DNA of 64,000 nucleotides from Rhodospirillales bacterium (GCA_018432935.1 JAHDSF010000018.1:1-64000); one strand, 5' to 3'; numbered from the stretch's first letter, positions 27,544 through 37,342 are shown. A program made the numbers and translations. The notes: generated by a model from the letters alone, not told the origin.

Positions 27544-28182
27544 TCAGAAGCTGCCGAGCAGAAAGGCGCAGCCGGCAAGCATCGAGCCGATCACCACACC
27601 GCCGACTGCCAGGCTGCCGACGGCGGCCACGACTCCCAACCCGATTGCATAGCCGTCATGTTCGATCAGCCCCAGCGCGATCAGCGAGATCGCGATCGCA
27701 GGTGGGACGTTGCTGAACGGAAACGGCAGCGCAAGCACGACCGACAGGACCACGCACAGAAGTGCCAGCAGCCGCTCCATCGGCCGCGTACAGGCCCAGC
27801 GCAGACGCGGCCGCAGCAGGCGCTCCATGCGCTGAAGCCACGGAATCGCCTTCCGCACCGCGGCGGCGACGTCGGCGCTGGCCAGCGACCGCTCGCCCAG
27901 CCAGGCTGGAAACCAGGGGTGCGGAAGCCCGATCGCAAGCTGGCCCGCGATCAGGATCAGGGGCACTCCGCACACGCCGGACTGCCCCACGATCGGGCTC
28001 GGCACCGTGTTGGGAAGAGCGAACAGCAGGAACAACAGGCCATACGCCCGGTCACCCAGGACGTCGACGATGTCCTTCAGGCGGATGCGTTCGCCGCGCC
28101 AGTTCTCCACGAGATCGCCGAGAAGCCGCGATGCCGGGATTCGGGCGGGAACCGCCTCTAGTACGAAGCTCCCCGCGTTCAC
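27544..28182 (-). CDS. ExoD-family membrane protein
   Basis: 212-residue exopolysaccharide synthesis ExoD-family protein with about four hydrophobic helices in the C-terminal half. Family features include GDRAYGLLFLLFALPNTVPSP and the preceding LGDLVENW. ExoD in Rhizobium affects exopolysaccharide production and alkali tolerance; the mechanism is unknown. The start is a GTG with only a weak ribosome-binding site. It converges on the PhnP-like gene across the dif site. Confidence 0.85.
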   Translation of the reverse strand: MNAGSFVLEAVPARIPASRLLGDLVENWRGERIRLKDIVDVLGDRAYGLLFLLFALPNTVPSPIVGQSGVCGVPLILIAGQLAIGLPHPWFPAWLGERSLASADVAAAVRKAIPWLQRMERLLRPRLRWACTRPMERLLALLCVVLSVVLALPFPFSNVPPAIAISLIALGLIEHDGYAIGLGVVAAVGSLAVGGVVIGSMLAGCAFLLGSF

Positions 28183-29021
28183 CGGGCAACTCGCCAGAAA
28201 GGGTTCGATCGCCCATTATCCGCCACAATTCTGTGCCCAGGGAAGCGCCTCCGGAGCAACGCCTTGTGTATACGATTTTATCCCCCTTGAGAGCGGTGCA
28301 GCGAGGATTGCATTGACAAACCGTGGGCTCCTTTCGATTTTTCCAGGCTCTAATGCCGGAAAGAGTCGCCAGAGAGGGCGCCCTCGAACTCCGGTCGGGT
28401 GCGACTCGATGCTGACCAGCAAGGTGGCCAAGACCTGAGGCTACCCCCTCGCCTGCTCGGCGGCGGAAACTCGTGGGAGGCCGTGCATGGCCACCGTACT
28501 GGACAATACCTCGTTGGTCGAGATGGTGAACCCCGTCGTAGCCTCTGCTCCGGTTGAATTCCCACAAGATCGGTAGGAGAATTGCACAGGTACTAGGCGT
28601 GACGGCACTCTTTGACGGAGAGACGCCATGCGGACCAAGCTGATACGAGCAACGGCTCCGCCAGGGGCAAAACCAAGCGCCCTCCCCTCCGCTTTCCGAC
28701 CCACGCGGAAGCTACGCGTCTGTCTTCAACCCCAGCCAGCCAAGGAGGTCCGCCCGGGAACGGAGCTCGTCTGATGCGGGCGTTCCTGTGCGATGCGGCC
28801 GTCCGACGCGACTGGGCGGCGAAGACGGCCGGGTCAAGCGACTTGCCGCTGCGTGCCTACTCGCTACGGTGGGATTGTTCTTGCCAAATCCGCCCTGTGC
28901 TTGTAGGCACCGAAGCCATCGCAGCGAGCGGGATGCTGCCGGGTGGGTTCGACCTGCCTCCGGCGCCGCTGGAGCCGCCAGCAATCAGCGAAACGGACGT
29001 CCCTCGGGGAGGAGGTTCGAC
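28183..29021. other. Gene-poor leader of the sulfate uptake operon
   Basis: About 840 bases before the sulfate-binding protein gene. Two short plus-strand ORFs are visible: ATG at about 28486 (29 codons) and ATG at 28628 with GGAG upstream (48 codons). Neither resembles a known protein, and longer frames here lack coding character. A TTGACA occurs at about 28312, but no good -10 follows at 17 bases. The sulfate operon promoter must lie here or further downstream. I see no recognisable riboswitch. Confidence 0.4.
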
Positions 29022-30029
29022 ATGAGGAATTGCGCGCGATCGAAAGCGCTACCGGCGCTCGCGGTAGCCTTGAGCCTGGCGGGTGTCGCATGGGCGGGGA
29101 ACCCAGTCCTCCTGAACGTATCCTATGATCCCACACGCGAGCTCTATCATGAGCTGAACGCCGAGTTCGCCAAGCAGTGGAAGCAGAAGACCGGCGAGAC
29201 GGTCACGATCCGGCAATCCCACGGCGGCTCGGGCAAGCAGGCGCGGTCTGTGATCGACGGCCTGGAGGCCGACGTCGTCACATTGGCGCTCGCCTCCGAC
29301 ATCGACGCGATCGCCAGACATTCGGGCGCGCTCGACAAGGACTGGCAGGTCAGGCTGCCGAACAACAGCGCCCCCTACACCTCCACCATCGTGTTCCTGG
29401 TGCGCGCGGGCAACCCCAAGAGCATCAGGGACTGGAGCGATCTCGTCCGCCCCGACGTGCAGGTCATCACGCCGAACCCGAAGACCTCGGGCGGCGCCCG
29501 CTGGAATTACCTGGCGGCTTGGGGCTACGCCGAGGACAGTTCCGGCGGCGACCAGCAGAAGGTGCGGGCCTACATGACGCAGCTGTTCAAGAACGCCCCG
29601 GTCCTGGATACCGGTGCCCGCGGCTCGACCACTACCTTCGCCCGGCGTGGCATCGGCGACGTGCTGCTGGCTTGGGAGAACGAGGCGCTGCTTGCCGAGA
29701 GGGAGTTCGGCAAGGGCGAGTTCGCGATTGTCGTCCCCTCGGTCAGCATCCTGGCCGAGCCCCCGGTGGCGGTCGTCGACAAGTTTGCCGCCAAGCACGG
29801 TACCACGGCGCTCGCCCAGGCCTACCTGGAGTTCCTCTACGCTCCGGAGGGACAGGAGATGGCGGCACGGCACTACTATCGGCCCCGCGATCCCGGCATC
29901 GCCGCCCGGTACGCCAGGCAGTTCCCGCAGGTGAAGCTGTTCGACATCGCCCGGTTCGGCGGCTGGGAACAGGCCCAGCGGACCCATTTCGACGACGGCG
30001 GCGTGTTCGACCAGATCACCAGGCGGTAG
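29022..30029 (+). CDS. sbp: Sulfate ABC transporter substrate-binding protein
   Basis: 335-residue periplasmic protein with a signal peptide ([17 protein letters not shown]). It matches Sbp/Cys[14 protein letters not shown], then [40 protein letters not shown]-type segment, and [12 protein letters not shown]. These proteins bind sulfate or thiosulfate and deliver it to CysTW. ATG follows GGGGAGGAGG. First gene of sbp-cysT-cysW-cysA. Confidence 0.94.
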   Translation: MRNCARSKALPALAVALSLAGVAWAGNPVLLNVSYDPTRELYHELNAEFAKQWKQKTGETVTIRQSHGGSGKQARSVIDGLEADVVTLALASDIDAIARHSGALDKDWQVRLPNNSAPYTSTIVFLVRAGNPKSIRDWSDLVRPDVQVITPNPKTSGGARWNYLAAWGYAEDSSGGDQQKVRAYMTQLFKNAPVLDTGARGSTTTFARRGIGDVLLAWENEALLAEREFGKGEFAIVVPSVSILAEPPVAVVDKFAAKHGTTALAQAYLEFLYAPEGQEMAARHYYRPRDPGIAARYARQFPQVKLFDIARFGGWEQAQRTHFDDGGVFDQITRR

Positions 30030-30046
30030 GCCAGAGGGACGGCGGA

Positions 30047-30892
30047 ATGCGGCCGCGCGCCATCCTTTTGCGCAGGCGATCGGTACTCCCGGGGTTCGGA
30101 CTGACCTTCGGGGTCACCATCCTGTATCTGAGCCTGATCGTGCTCGTGCCGCTGTCGGCGGTCTTCGTCAAGACGTCCGGCATGGAGTGGCAGCGGTTCG
30201 TCGCCGCCGTCACGGACGACAGAGTCATGGCCGCCTACCGCCTCAGCTTTGGCGGCTCCCTGATCGCGGCGGCCGTGGACGGGGTGTTCGGGCTGCTGGT
30301 CGCCTGGATCCTGGTCCGCTACCGCTTTCCCGGGCGGCGCCTGCTCGACGCCATGGTCGATCTGCCGTTCGCCCTGCCGACCGCGGTGGCCGGCATCGCG
30401 CTGTCTGCGATCTACGCCCCCAACGGCTGGGTCGGCCAACTCGTCGCCCCGTTCGGGATCAAGCTCGCCTTCACCCCCGTCGGTGTCGTCATCGCCATGA
30501 TCTTCATCGGCCTGCCGTTCGTCGTGCGGACCGTGGAACCGGTGCTGCTCGACATCGAGAAGGAGGTCGAGGAGGCCGCGTCGAGCCTGGGCGCCGACCG
30601 ACTGCAGACTTTCCGCCTGGTCCTGCTGCCCACCATCATGCCGGCCCTGCTGGCCGGCTTCGCCATGGCGTTCGCCCGGGCGCTCGGCGAATACGGCTCG
30701 ATCATCTTCATCGCCGGCAATATCCCGGGGGTGTCCGAGATCGTGCCCCTGCTCATCGTCGTCAAGCTCGAGCAGTACGATTACCTGGGGGCCACGGCAA
30801 TCGCGGCGGTGATGCTGGGCGCCTCGTTCGTCATGCTGCTGGCGATCAACCTGCTGCAGCGCTGGCGGCGCGCCCGTCTGTTCGGAGACTGA
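30047..30892 (+). CDS. cysT: Sulfate ABC transporter permease CysT
   Basis: 281-residue inner-membrane permease with six predicted helices. The cytoplasmic EAA loop is [46 protein letters not shown] is a CysT/CysU signature. It forms a heterodimer with CysW. ATG is 17 bases after the sbp stop; the open frame upstream is a shadow of sbp. Confidence 0.94.
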   Translation: MRPRAILLRRRSVLPGFGLTFGVTILYLSLIVLVPLSAVFVKTSGMEWQRFVAAVTDDRVMAAYRLSFGGSLIAAAVDGVFGLLVAWILVRYRFPGRRLLDAMVDLPFALPTAVAGIALSAIYAPNGWVGQLVAPFGIKLAFTPVGVVIAMIFIGLPFVVRTVEPVLLDIEKEVEEAASSLGADRLQTFRLVLLPTIMPALLAGFAMAFARALGEYGSIIFIAGNIPGVSEIVPLLIVVKLEQYDYLGATAIAAVMLGASFVMLLAINLLQRWRRARLFGD

Positions 30893-30893
30893 C

Positions 30894-31760
30894 ATGGACG
30901 CCGCCCTGCAGATGACCTTAGCCCGGGCGACCGCCACCACCGAGCGGCGGCCGGTCCAGGTCGCCCTCATCGCCGCCGGGGTGCTGTTCCTAGTGTTCTT
31001 CCTGCTGCTGCCGCTGGCCGTCGTGTTCGGCGAGGCTTTCTCGCGCGGCTGGCTGGCCTATGCCTCGGCGATCTGGGAGCCGGACGCCCTCGCCGCCCTG
31101 CGCCTCACCCTGCTTACGGCTGCGGTGGCGGTGCCCCTCAACGTCGCGTTCGGGCTCGCCGCCTCGTGGGCGATCGCCAAGTTCAACTTCCGCGGCCGCA
31201 GCCTGCTCATCACCCTGATCGACCTGCCGTTCTCGGTGTCCCCCGTGATCTCCGGCCTCATCTACGTGCTGGTGTTCGGCATGCAGGGGTGGCTGGGACC
31301 GTGGCTGGAAGCCCACGACATCAAGATCATCTTCGCCGTCCCCGGCATCATTTTGGCGACCGTGTTCGTCACCTTCCCGTTCGTCGCCCGCGAGCTGATC
31401 CCGCTGATGGAGCAGCAGGGGACCGAGGAGGAGGAGGCGGCGGTGGTGCTGGGCGCCAGCGGCTGGCGCACCTTCTGGTCCGTCACCCTGCCCAACGTGA
31501 AATGGGGCGTGCTCTACGGCGTGCTCCTGTGCAACGCCCGCGCGATGGGCGAATTCGGCGCGGTCTCGGTGGTTTCGGGGCACATCCGCGGGCTGACCAA
31601 CACGCTGCCGCTGCATATCGAGATCCTGTACAACGAGTACCAGTTCGTCGGCGCCTTCGCGACCGCCTCGTTGCTGGCCTGCCTGGCGCTCGTCACCCTG
31701 GCCTTGAAGAGCTTCCTCGAGTGGCGCCTGCGCGACGAGATCGCCGCGGTCGGCCACTGA
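30894..31760 (+). CDS. cysW: Sulfate ABC transporter permease CysW
   Basis: 288-residue inner-membrane permease, partner of CysT. EAA loop: [41 protein letters not shown] and [21 protein letters not shown] are CysW hallmarks. It starts one base after the cysT stop. About six membrane helices. Confidence 0.94.
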   Translation: MDAALQMTLARATATTERRPVQVALIAAGVLFLVFFLLLPLAVVFGEAFSRGWLAYASAIWEPDALAALRLTLLTAAVAVPLNVAFGLAASWAIAKFNFRGRSLLITLIDLPFSVSPVISGLIYVLVFGMQGWLGPWLEAHDIKIIFAVPGIILATVFVTFPFVARELIPLMEQQGTEEEEAAVVLGASGWRTFWSVTLPNVKWGVLYGVLLCNARAMGEFGAVSVVSGHIRGLTNTLPLHIEILYNEYQFVGAFATASLLACLALVTLALKSFLEWRLRDEIAAVGH

Positions 31761-31776
31761 ACAGGGACGTCCGCTC

Positions 31777-32892
31777 ATGATCGACATCCGCGGCATCACG
31801 AAAACGTTCGACGGCTTCGTCGCCCTGCGCGACGTTTCGCTGACCATCGGCGAAGGCGAACTGGTCGCCCTGCTCGGCCCCTCGGGATCCGGCAAGACCA
31901 CCCTTCTCCGCATCATCGCCGGGCTGGAATTCGCCGACACGGGCGAGATCCATTTCGAAGGGCGCGACGCGACGAGGATGGCCGCGCGCGACCGGCGGGT
32001 GGGCTTCGTGTTCCAGCATTTCGCCCTGTTCCGCCACATGACCGTCCGCGACAACATTGCGTTCGGACCGCGTGTCCGCGGCCGCTCGAAGGCGGAGATG
32101 GACGAGCGTGTCGAGCGCCTGCTCCAAATGGTCCAACTGGAGGGGCTTGGCCATCGCTATCCCTCCCAGCTCTCGGGCGGGCAGCGCCAGCGGGTGGCGC
32201 TGGCCCGGGCGATGGCGATCGAGCCGCGGGTGCTGTTGCTCGACGAACCGTTCGGCGCCCTCGACGCCCAGGTGCGCAAGGAGTTGCGGCGCTGGCTGCG
32301 CCAGCTTCACGACGAGATGGGCATCACCGGCATCTTCGTCACCCACGACCAGGAAGAGGCGCTGGAGGTGGCCGACCGGGTGGTGGTGATGAACCGTGGC
32401 GCCATCGAGCAGGTCGGCACCCCGACTGCGATCTACGACAACCCGGCGACCCCCTTCGTCTACCGCTTCCTCGGCAACGTCAACCGCCTGCCCTGTTCGA
32501 TGCGCGATGGCTTCGCCCTTGTCGGAGGCCTGCGGATGACGTTGAAGGGAACTGGTTCCGAGAGCGTGAGCGGCACCGAAGGCATCGCCTTCGTCCGTCC
32601 GCACGAGATCGACCTCGTCGCCGAACCGGCCGAGGCCGGGGTCCCGGCGACCGTCCGCCATTCGGTGGTGCTGGGCCCGATGGTCCGGGTCGAGCTGGAG
32701 GCGGAGGACGAAGGCATCATCGAGGCCGAGATCTCGCGCCCACGCTACCGCGCGCTCGGCTTCGCCAAGGGTTCGCGGGTCCGCATCGTACCGCGCAAGG
32801 CCGAAGTGTTCCTCGACGACGGCCGCCGGTTTTCGGCCCAGGTCCTCAGCCCCGACCGCGCGCCGCGCGTGGTCGGCAGCCCGCAGGGCTAG
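31777..32892 (+). CDS. cysA: Sulfate/thiosulfate ABC transporter ATP-binding protein
   Basis: 371-residue ATPase. Walker [14 protein letters not shown]-loop [13 protein letters not shown] signature [14 protein letters not shown], Walker [13 protein letters not shown], then the switch His in [11 protein letters not shown]-terminal TOBE-like regulatory domain follows residue 240. The gene ends 4 bases inside the convergent arsM gene. Confidence 0.95.
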   Translation: MIDIRGITKTFDGFVALRDVSLTIGEGELVALLGPSGSGKTTLLRIIAGLEFADTGEIHFEGRDATRMAARDRRVGFVFQHFALFRHMTVRDNIAFGPRVRGRSKAEMDERVERLLQMVQLEGLGHRYPSQLSGGQRQRVALARAMAIEPRVLLLDEPFGALDAQVRKELRRWLRQLHDEMGITGIFVTHDQEEALEVADRVVVMNRGAIEQVGTPTAIYDNPATPFVYRFLGNVNRLPCSMRDGFALVGGLRMTLKGTGSESVSGTEGIAFVRPHEIDLVAEPAEAGVPATVRHSVVLGPMVRVELEAEDEGIIEAEISRPRYRALGFAKGSRVRIVPRKAEVFLDDGRRFSAQVLSPDRAPRVVGSPQG

Positions 32893-33677
32893 GGCTTGCG
32901 GGCTTCGATGGCGGCCGAAGCGACGTAATCCTCGACCCGCGAGCCGGGCGCCCAGTCCTTGATGAGGTCGCGGCTCTGCGCCTTGACGCTGACGGCGACG
33001 TCGACGAAACCGGCCTCCCTCAGCCAACCCTCGATCTCGGCGCGGGTGGACGCGCCGGCGACGCAGCCCGACAGCAGCCCGGGATCGCCGGCGAGGTGCG
33101 GCGGCAGGGGTGCCATGTTGACGACGTCGGACACGGCGATGCGACCCCCCTTCTTGAGCACGCGGAACGCTTCCCGGAACACCTGCGGTTTGTCCGGCGA
33201 CAGGTTGATGACGCAGTTCGAGATGACGACGTCGGCGGAGCCGTCGGCGAGCGGCAGATGCTCGATCTCGCCGAGCCGGAACTCCACGTTGGCGGCTCCC
33301 GCCTTGGCCGAGTTCTCGCGCGCCTTTGCCAGCATCTCGTGGGTCATGTCGACTCCGATCACACGGCCCTGCGGCCCGACCTGGCGGGCGGCCAGGAAGC
33401 AGTCGAAGCCGGCGCCGCTGCCCAGGTCGACCACCACCTCGCCCGGCTTGAGCGAGGCGATCGCCTGCGGGTTGCCGCAGCCGAGCCCGAGATTGGCGCC
33501 GTCGGGCGCCGCGGCCAGATCGTCCTCGGAGTAGCCCATCAGCCTGGTCTTATCGGCGAGATCCTTGCCGCCGCCGCAATCACAGCCTGTCGGGCCGCAG
33601 CAACCCGATGCCGATGCCTGGGTCGCGACCTCCCCGTACTTGGTGCGCACTAGGTCTCTCATCTCGTTCGGCTGCAT
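32889..33677 (-). CDS. arsM: Arsenite S-adenosylmethionine methyltransferase (internal start within the fused frame)
   Basis: 262-residue ArsM, which methylates trivalent arsenic towards volatile or less harmful species using SAM. The N-terminus has a cysteine-rich [13 protein letters not shown] segment. Motif I of the Rossmann fold is [16 protein letters not shown], followed by [16 protein letters not shown]; the As-binding cysteines lie in [11 protein letters not shown] and LLSGCVAGA. Listed separately because a proper ATG with AGGAGA 6 bases upstream would give a normal stand-alone ArsM. Confidence 0.85.
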   Translation of the reverse strand: MQPNEMRDLVRTKYGEVATQASASGCCGPTGCDCGGGKDLADKTRLMGYSEDDLAAAPDGANLGLGCGNPQAIASLKPGEVVVDLGSGAGFDCFLAARQVGPQGRVIGVDMTHEMLAKARENSAKAGAANVEFRLGEIEHLPLADGSADVVISNCVINLSPDKPQVFREAFRVLKKGGRIAVSDVVNMAPLPPHLAGDPGLLSGCVAGASTRAEIEGWLREAGFVDVAVSVKAQSRDLIKDWAPGSRVEDYVASAAIEARKP

Positions 33678-34124
33678 GGGGTCTCTCCTCAGCGTCATCA
33701 GAATCGCGTTCGACGGGCACAGGCCCGAGAACTGCCGGGTGGCTTGGATCGAAGCGGGAGCGAGGGCACGATCGGCACGTGCGAATCCGGTCCGCTCCCC
33801 CAAGGCCGCTGCGGCCGCCGACGTCGTGAGGAAATAGACGGCCGAATTCCCTGCACCGGCCAGCCTGGCCAGCAGCCATTCGGTGATCTGCCGGCCGAAA
33901 CCGCGGCCGCGCATGCCGTCCAGGACGACCAGCGAGCGGAGCAGAACGGCATCACCCGCCTCTTCCCAGCCGGCGTAGCCGACCTTTCCGATGCCCGACG
34001 AAAAGACGAAGAAGTGCCGCCCCGGTTCGGCGAGGTCGTCGACCGGCAGCCCGGCTGCCGCGAGACTCGCGACCAGACCCGGATCGTCCGGCCGTACCTC
34101 GGCGACCTGCAGGGCCTCGCTCAC
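32889..34124 (-). CDS. ArsN2-ArsM fused frame: GNAT acetyltransferase joined to arsenite methyltransferase
   Basis: A single uninterrupted 411-codon frame. Residues 1-149 are an ArsN2-type GNAT ([38 protein letters not shown], and the family ending [13 protein letters not shown]), known from arsenic operons. Residues 150-411 are ArsM (next entry). In most genomes ArsN2 ends soon after 'LCPxSAxxM'; here LRRDP leads straight into the ArsM methionine with no stop. The start is a GTG overlapping the acr3 stop (GTGA). The cell may make a fusion, or ArsM separately from an internal Shine-Dalgarno (AGGAGA) 6 bases before its ATG, or both. Confidence 0.75.
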   Translation of the reverse strand: MSEALQVAEVRPDDPGLVASLAAAGLPVDDLAEPGRHFFVFSSGIGKVGYAGWEEAGDAVLLRSLVVLDGMRGRGFGRQITEWLLARLAGAGNSAVYFLTTSAAAAALGERTGFARADRALAPASIQATRQFSGLCPSNAILMTLRRDPMQPNEMRDLVRTKYGEVATQASASGCCGPTGCDCGGGKDLADKTRLMGYSEDDLAAAPDGANLGLGCGNPQAIASLKPGEVVVDLGSGAGFDCFLAARQVGPQGRVIGVDMTHEMLAKARENSAKAGAANVEFRLGEIEHLPLADGSADVVISNCVINLSPDKPQVFREAFRVLKKGGRIAVSDVVNMAPLPPHLAGDPGLLSGCVAGASTRAEIEGWLREAGFVDVAVSVKAQSRDLIKDWAPGSRVEDYVASAAIEARKP

Positions 34125-35191
34125 GAACGGGCCTCGTACCATTGCTTCGAGCGGTTGACGATGTGCACCACCGACAGCATCACCGGCACCTCGATCAGTA
34201 CGCCCACCACGGTCGCCAGCGCCGCCCCGGAGTGGAAGCCGAACAGGCTGATGGCGGCGGCGACCGCCAGCTCGAAGAAGTTGGAGGCGCCGATCAGTGC
34301 CGACGGTCCGGCGACGCAGTGGGCGACGCCGAGCCTGCGGTTGAGAAAGTACGCGAGCCCGGAGTTGAAGTAGACCTGGATGGTGATCGGAACCGCAATC
34401 ATCAGGATGATCAGGGGCTGGGCGAGGATCTGCTCGCCCTGGAAACCGAACAGCAGCACCAGGGTGGCGAGCAGCGCGGTGAGCGAGACCGGGCCCAGCC
34501 TCGCCAGGGTGCGCGCCAGCGCCTGCGGTCCCTGCGCCAGCAGCGCCCGCCGCCAGGCCTGGGCGATGATGACCGGCACCACGATGTAGAGCACCACCGA
34601 AAGGAACAGCGTCTCCCACGGCACGGTGATCGAGGACAGTCCCAGCAGCAGGCCGACGATTGGCGCGAACGCGAGCACCATGATGGTGTCGTTGAGGGCG
34701 ACCTGGGTCAGCGTGAAGTGCGGCTCGCCGTCGCACAGGTTCGACCAGACGAACACCATGGCGGTGCACGGGGCCGCGGCCAGGAGGATGAGCCCGGCGA
34801 TGTAGGCGTCGATCTGATCGGCGGGAAGGAACGGCCGGAACAGGGTGGCGACGAACAGCCAGCCGAGCAGGGCCATCGAGAACGGCTTGACCGCCCAGTT
34901 GATGAACAAGGTCACGCCGATGCCCTTCCAGTGCTCCCTCACCTGGCCGAGCGCGCCGAAGTCGATCTTGAGCAGCATCGGGATGATCATCAGCCAGATC
35001 AGGATTGCCACCGGCAGGTTCACCTGGGCGATCTCCATCCGGCCGAGCGCCTGCAGCGGCGCCGGCGCGAAGTGGCCGAGCGCGATCCCGGCCACGATGC
35101 ACAAGGCGACCCACAGGGTCAGATAACGCTCGAAGGCGCCCAAAGACGGGACTGCCGCCTGTTCGGCACGGCTTGCAGAAGTTGCTGTCAC
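34121..35191 (-). CDS. acr3: Arsenite efflux transporter ACR3
   Basis: 356-residue inner-membrane arsenite exporter of the ACR3 (BASS superfamily) type with about ten helices. Signatures: MIIPMLLKIDFGAL, FINWAVKPFSMALLGWLF, and AAPCTAMVFVWSNLCDGEPH with the conserved cysteine needed for As(III) transport in homologues. The start is GTG 35191; a TTG at 35212 overlapping the arsC stop is an alternative. The frame is open to 35845, but that part is a shadow of arsC. Uses the proton motive force without ArsA, as no arsA is present. Confidence 0.93.
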   Translation of the reverse strand: MTATSASRAEQAAVPSLGAFERYLTLWVALCIVAGIALGHFAPAPLQALGRMEIAQVNLPVAILIWLMIIPMLLKIDFGALGQVREHWKGIGVTLFINWAVKPFSMALLGWLFVATLFRPFLPADQIDAYIAGLILLAAAPCTAMVFVWSNLCDGEPHFTLTQVALNDTIMVLAFAPIVGLLLGLSSITVPWETLFLSVVLYIVVPVIIAQAWRRALLAQGPQALARTLARLGPVSLTALLATLVLLFGFQGEQILAQPLIILMIAVPITIQVYFNSGLAYFLNRRLGVAHCVAGPSALIGASNFFELAVAAAISLFGFHSGAALATVVGVLIEVPVMLSVVHIVNRSKQWYEARS

Positions 35192-35208
35192 GGAAAAAGA
35201 CCCTTTGC

Positions 35209-35709
35209 TCAAGAACGGTTCCGGCCGATCGCGTCGAGTTTGGACTGCAGGGAAAGCTTGTCGAGTGAGGCGATCGGCAGCGCGGCGAACACGCCGATGC
35301 GGTTCGCCAGCATGCGCAGGACCTCGGCCGCGAAGGCGGCCTTCTCGACTTCGTTGCCATGGAAGGCCGCCGGATCGGGCACGCCCCAGTGGGCGGTCAT
35401 CGGCTGGCCGGGCCACACCGGGCAAACCTCGCCGGCCGCGTTGTCGCAGACCGTGAACACGAAATCCATGCGGGGCGCCTCCGGTTCCGCGAAGGCATCC
35501 CAACCCTTGGAGTGCAGCTCGCCGGTCGGGAATCCCATCCCGCGCAAGAGAGCGAGCACGGTCGGATCGATGAACCCCTTGGGTCGGCTGCCGGCGCTGA
35601 AGGCGCGGAAGCGGCCCCGCCCGTCGCGATTCAGAAGGCACTCCGCCATGATGCTGCGCGCCGAGTTTCCGGTGCAGAGGAACAGCACGTTGTAGATCTT
35701 GTCCGTCAT
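35209..35709 (-). CDS. arsC: Arsenate reductase, low-molecular-weight phosphatase type
   Basis: 166-residue ArsC of the thioredoxin/LMW-PTPase class. The P-loop is LFLCTGNSARS (Cys-x5-Arg/Ser form) at the N-terminus. FVFTVCDNAAGEVCPVWPG contains the two further redox cysteines. It converts As(V) to As(III), the form exported by ACR3 and methylated by ArsM. ATG overlaps the arsR stop (ATGA), with GGAGAGGGG upstream. Confidence 0.92.
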   Translation of the reverse strand: MTDKIYNVLFLCTGNSARSIMAECLLNRDGRGRFRAFSAGSRPKGFIDPTVLALLRGMGFPTGELHSKGWDAFAEPEAPRMDFVFTVCDNAAGEVCPVWPGQPMTAHWGVPDPAAFHGNEVEKAAFAAEVLRMLANRIGVFAALPIASLDKLSLQSKLDAIGRNRS

Positions 35710-36122
35710 CACCCCTCTCCTTCCGGCGCCTGATCACCGGCCCCTGCCGGCTCGAGGGCCTCGCGTCCAAGTTCGCACACGGCCTTGAGGTCCATGGTGG
35801 AAACGCGGGCCAGGCGTTCAGCGTCCCCGCGAACGGTCGGATCATCCCTCAGCGACGCTGCGGCGAGGGCGAGGAACGGCTGGGCATAGGCGTTCAGCGT
35901 CCGCTCGGCGAGGCGGTAATGGATCCAGCGGCCCTCGCGGCGCTGCTGGACCAAGCCCGCCGCCTTGAGAACGGAAAGGTGCTTCGAAATCGTCGCCGGG
36001 GCGAGATCGATCACGGCGACGATCTCGCAGACGCACAGCTCGCCCCGCTCCAGCAGCTTCAGGATCCGGATCCGGCTGGGGTCCGCCACCGCGCGGCTGA
36101 CGTTTTCGAAGACCTCGAGCAT
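35709..36122 (-). CDS. arsR: ArsR-family arsenic-responsive repressor
   Basis: 137-residue winged-helix ArsR/SmtB repressor: SRIRILKLLERGELCVCEIV carries the Cys-x-Cys As(III) sensor at the start of the alpha-3 helix, followed by the recognition helix APATISKHLSVLKAAGLV. The C-terminal tail is longer than usual by about 30 residues. It is first in arsR-arsC-acr3-arsN2/arsM, and a palindromic AT-rich operator lies just upstream of its start. Derepression by arsenite is expected. Confidence 0.93.
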   Translation of the reverse strand: MLEVFENVSRAVADPSRIRILKLLERGELCVCEIVAVIDLAPATISKHLSVLKAAGLVQQRREGRWIHYRLAERTLNAYAQPFLALAAASLRDDPTVRGDAERLARVSTMDLKAVCELGREALEPAGAGDQAPEGEG

Positions 36123-36138
36123 GCGCTACACTACCATC

Positions 36139-36158
36139 AATTCGCTATATGACGAAAT
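36139..36158 (-). promoter_or_regulatory. Candidate ArsR operator
   Basis: ATTCG-CTATATGA-CGAAAT: an imperfect inverted repeat in an AT-rich island 17-36 bases upstream of the arsR ATG. It resembles known ArsR boxes (TTCG half-sites around an AT-rich centre) and would overlap the operon promoter. Confidence 0.55.
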
Positions 36159-36247
36159 AGGAAATTTGAGATGCCGCGACAAGTCCCTTGCAAACGACGC
36201 CGGTTCCCATCTGATTGGACACGTCGATCCAGGCAGGAGACGCCAAC

Positions 36248-36871
36248 GTGGTGCCACGCGCATTCTGGTTTGCGGCTGCGGTCGTGTGCGGCGATGCCGC
36301 GTTCGCGGCCGAGATCTCGGTCGACGTCAAGCAGACGTTCGCCAAGCCGACCACCGCCCATACCCTCTCCCTGCGTGAGATCCGCAAGAAGTCGGGCAAG
36401 GAGAACACCACCGGATTGACCGAAACCCGGTTCGAAGCGACCTACGAGGCCCGCTTCCAGCTCGAGGAGTCGGGCGGCAGATGGTGCGTCAAATCGGCGA
36501 CCGCCGACGTCGCCATCGGCTACACGAGCGTGACGATCCAGATCCCGCGCGAGTACGAGCGCGGCTCCTGCCCGTACGAGGCCGTGCTCGAGCACGAGAA
36601 GAAGCATGTCGCAGCCGCCCGCGAGGTGGTCAAGAAGGTCGGTCCGCAGGTCGCGCGGTTCGTCGGCGAGGCCTACCGCAACGGCGGTCCGCGCTATTGC
36701 GGCCCCTCCGTCGAACGCGCCAGGGATGCCGCGATGTCAGCGATCAAGACCGGAGTCTCCAAGGTTCGTGACCGGGCGCAATCCGTCAGCGAGAGCCTGC
36801 AGGGGGCGATCGACACTCCCGACGAGTACCGCCGGGTCACCGCCTCGTGTGCGTCGTGGCCGGCCCGGTGA
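36248..36871 (+). CDS. DUF922-like secreted protein with HEXXH motif
   Basis: 207-residue exported protein. A short signal peptide (RAFWFAAAVVCGDAAFA) precedes the mature AEISVDV. The core resembles DUF922, 'predicted secreted Zn-dependent protease': WCVKSATADVAIGYTSVTIQ, then YEAVLEHEKKHVAAAREVV, which contains His-Glu-x-x-His. GTG is chosen because CAGGAGA lies 7-8 bases upstream and gives a normal signal peptide; the frame is open from 36215. Divergent from arsR by about 125 bases; no functional link to arsenic is visible. Confidence 0.72.
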   Translation: MVPRAFWFAAAVVCGDAAFAAEISVDVKQTFAKPTTAHTLSLREIRKKSGKENTTGLTETRFEATYEARFQLEESGGRWCVKSATADVAIGYTSVTIQIPREYERGSCPYEAVLEHEKKHVAAAREVVKKVGPQVARFVGEAYRNGGPRYCGPSVERARDAAMSAIKTGVSKVRDRAQSVSESLQGAIDTPDEYRRVTASCASWPAR

Positions 36872-36944
36872 GGAGTTGACCCTTGACCAGCCGCGCCGCA
36901 TCGCGTAACCGGCGAACCAGCACTGGCACGTCGCGGAATCGGCA

Positions 36945-37331
36945 ATGAAGACCTATCTGCTCGTCGCGCTGGGAAGCGCCCTCGGCGGCGCCGGCCGCTA
37001 CTGGGCGTCGGGCGCGGTCGCCAACTGGTTCGGTCAGACGTTCCCGTGGGGCACCCTGATCGTCAACGTCAGCGGCTCGTTCGCGATCGGGCTGTTCGCG
37101 ACCTTGACCGCGCCGGACGGCCGCATCTTCATCAGCGGCGAGTGGCGCCAGTTCGTGATGTTGGGCCTGTGCGGCGGCTTCACGACCTTCTCGTCGTTCA
37201 GCCTGCAGACTCTGACCCTGGCCCAGGACGGCGAGTGGTTCCGGGTCGGGGCCAACGTCGTGCTTTCGGTGTTCCTGTGTCTGCTCGGAGTGTGGCTCGG
37301 ACACGCGGGCGGATTGATGCTCAACCGTTAG
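36945..37331 (+). CDS. crcB: Fluoride channel Fluc (CrcB)
   Basis: 128-residue membrane protein with four helices, forming a dual-topology dimer that exports fluoride. Motifs: GGAGRYWASG, GTLIVNVSGSFAIGLF (Asn and the polar track) and GLCGGFTTFSSFS (phenylalanine box, Na+ site). The 5' flank has no fluoride riboswitch that I can recognise. DUF190 follows after 11 bases, a frequent partner of crcB. Confidence 0.93.
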   Translation: MKTYLLVALGSALGGAGRYWASGAVANWFGQTFPWGTLIVNVSGSFAIGLFATLTAPDGRIFISGEWRQFVMLGLCGGFTTFSSFSLQTLTLAQDGEWFRVGANVVLSVFLCLLGVWLGHAGGLMLNR

Positions 37332-37342
37332 CGGAGGTGGCG

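Noticed and set aside
28612-29025. 137-codon plus-strand open frame before sbp
   Set aside because: It overlaps the sbp start, has no recognisable domain and no ribosome-binding site, so it was not called as a gene.
29177-30046. Long open frame upstream of cysT in the same frame
   Set aside because: It is the shadow of sbp, is rich in Arg/Gly/Pro and has no family match. cysT starts cleanly at 30047.
33678-35360. The minus-strand ArsM frame appears open far upstream, suggesting a protein of about 820 residues
   Set aside because: Only the part up to the GTG at 34124 has family similarity (ArsN2 and ArsM). The region beyond is the out-of-frame shadow of acr3.
36872-36944. Possible fluoride riboswitch upstream of crcB
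   Set aside because: The conserved pseudoknot-forming sequence of the crcB motif could not be found in this short gap.
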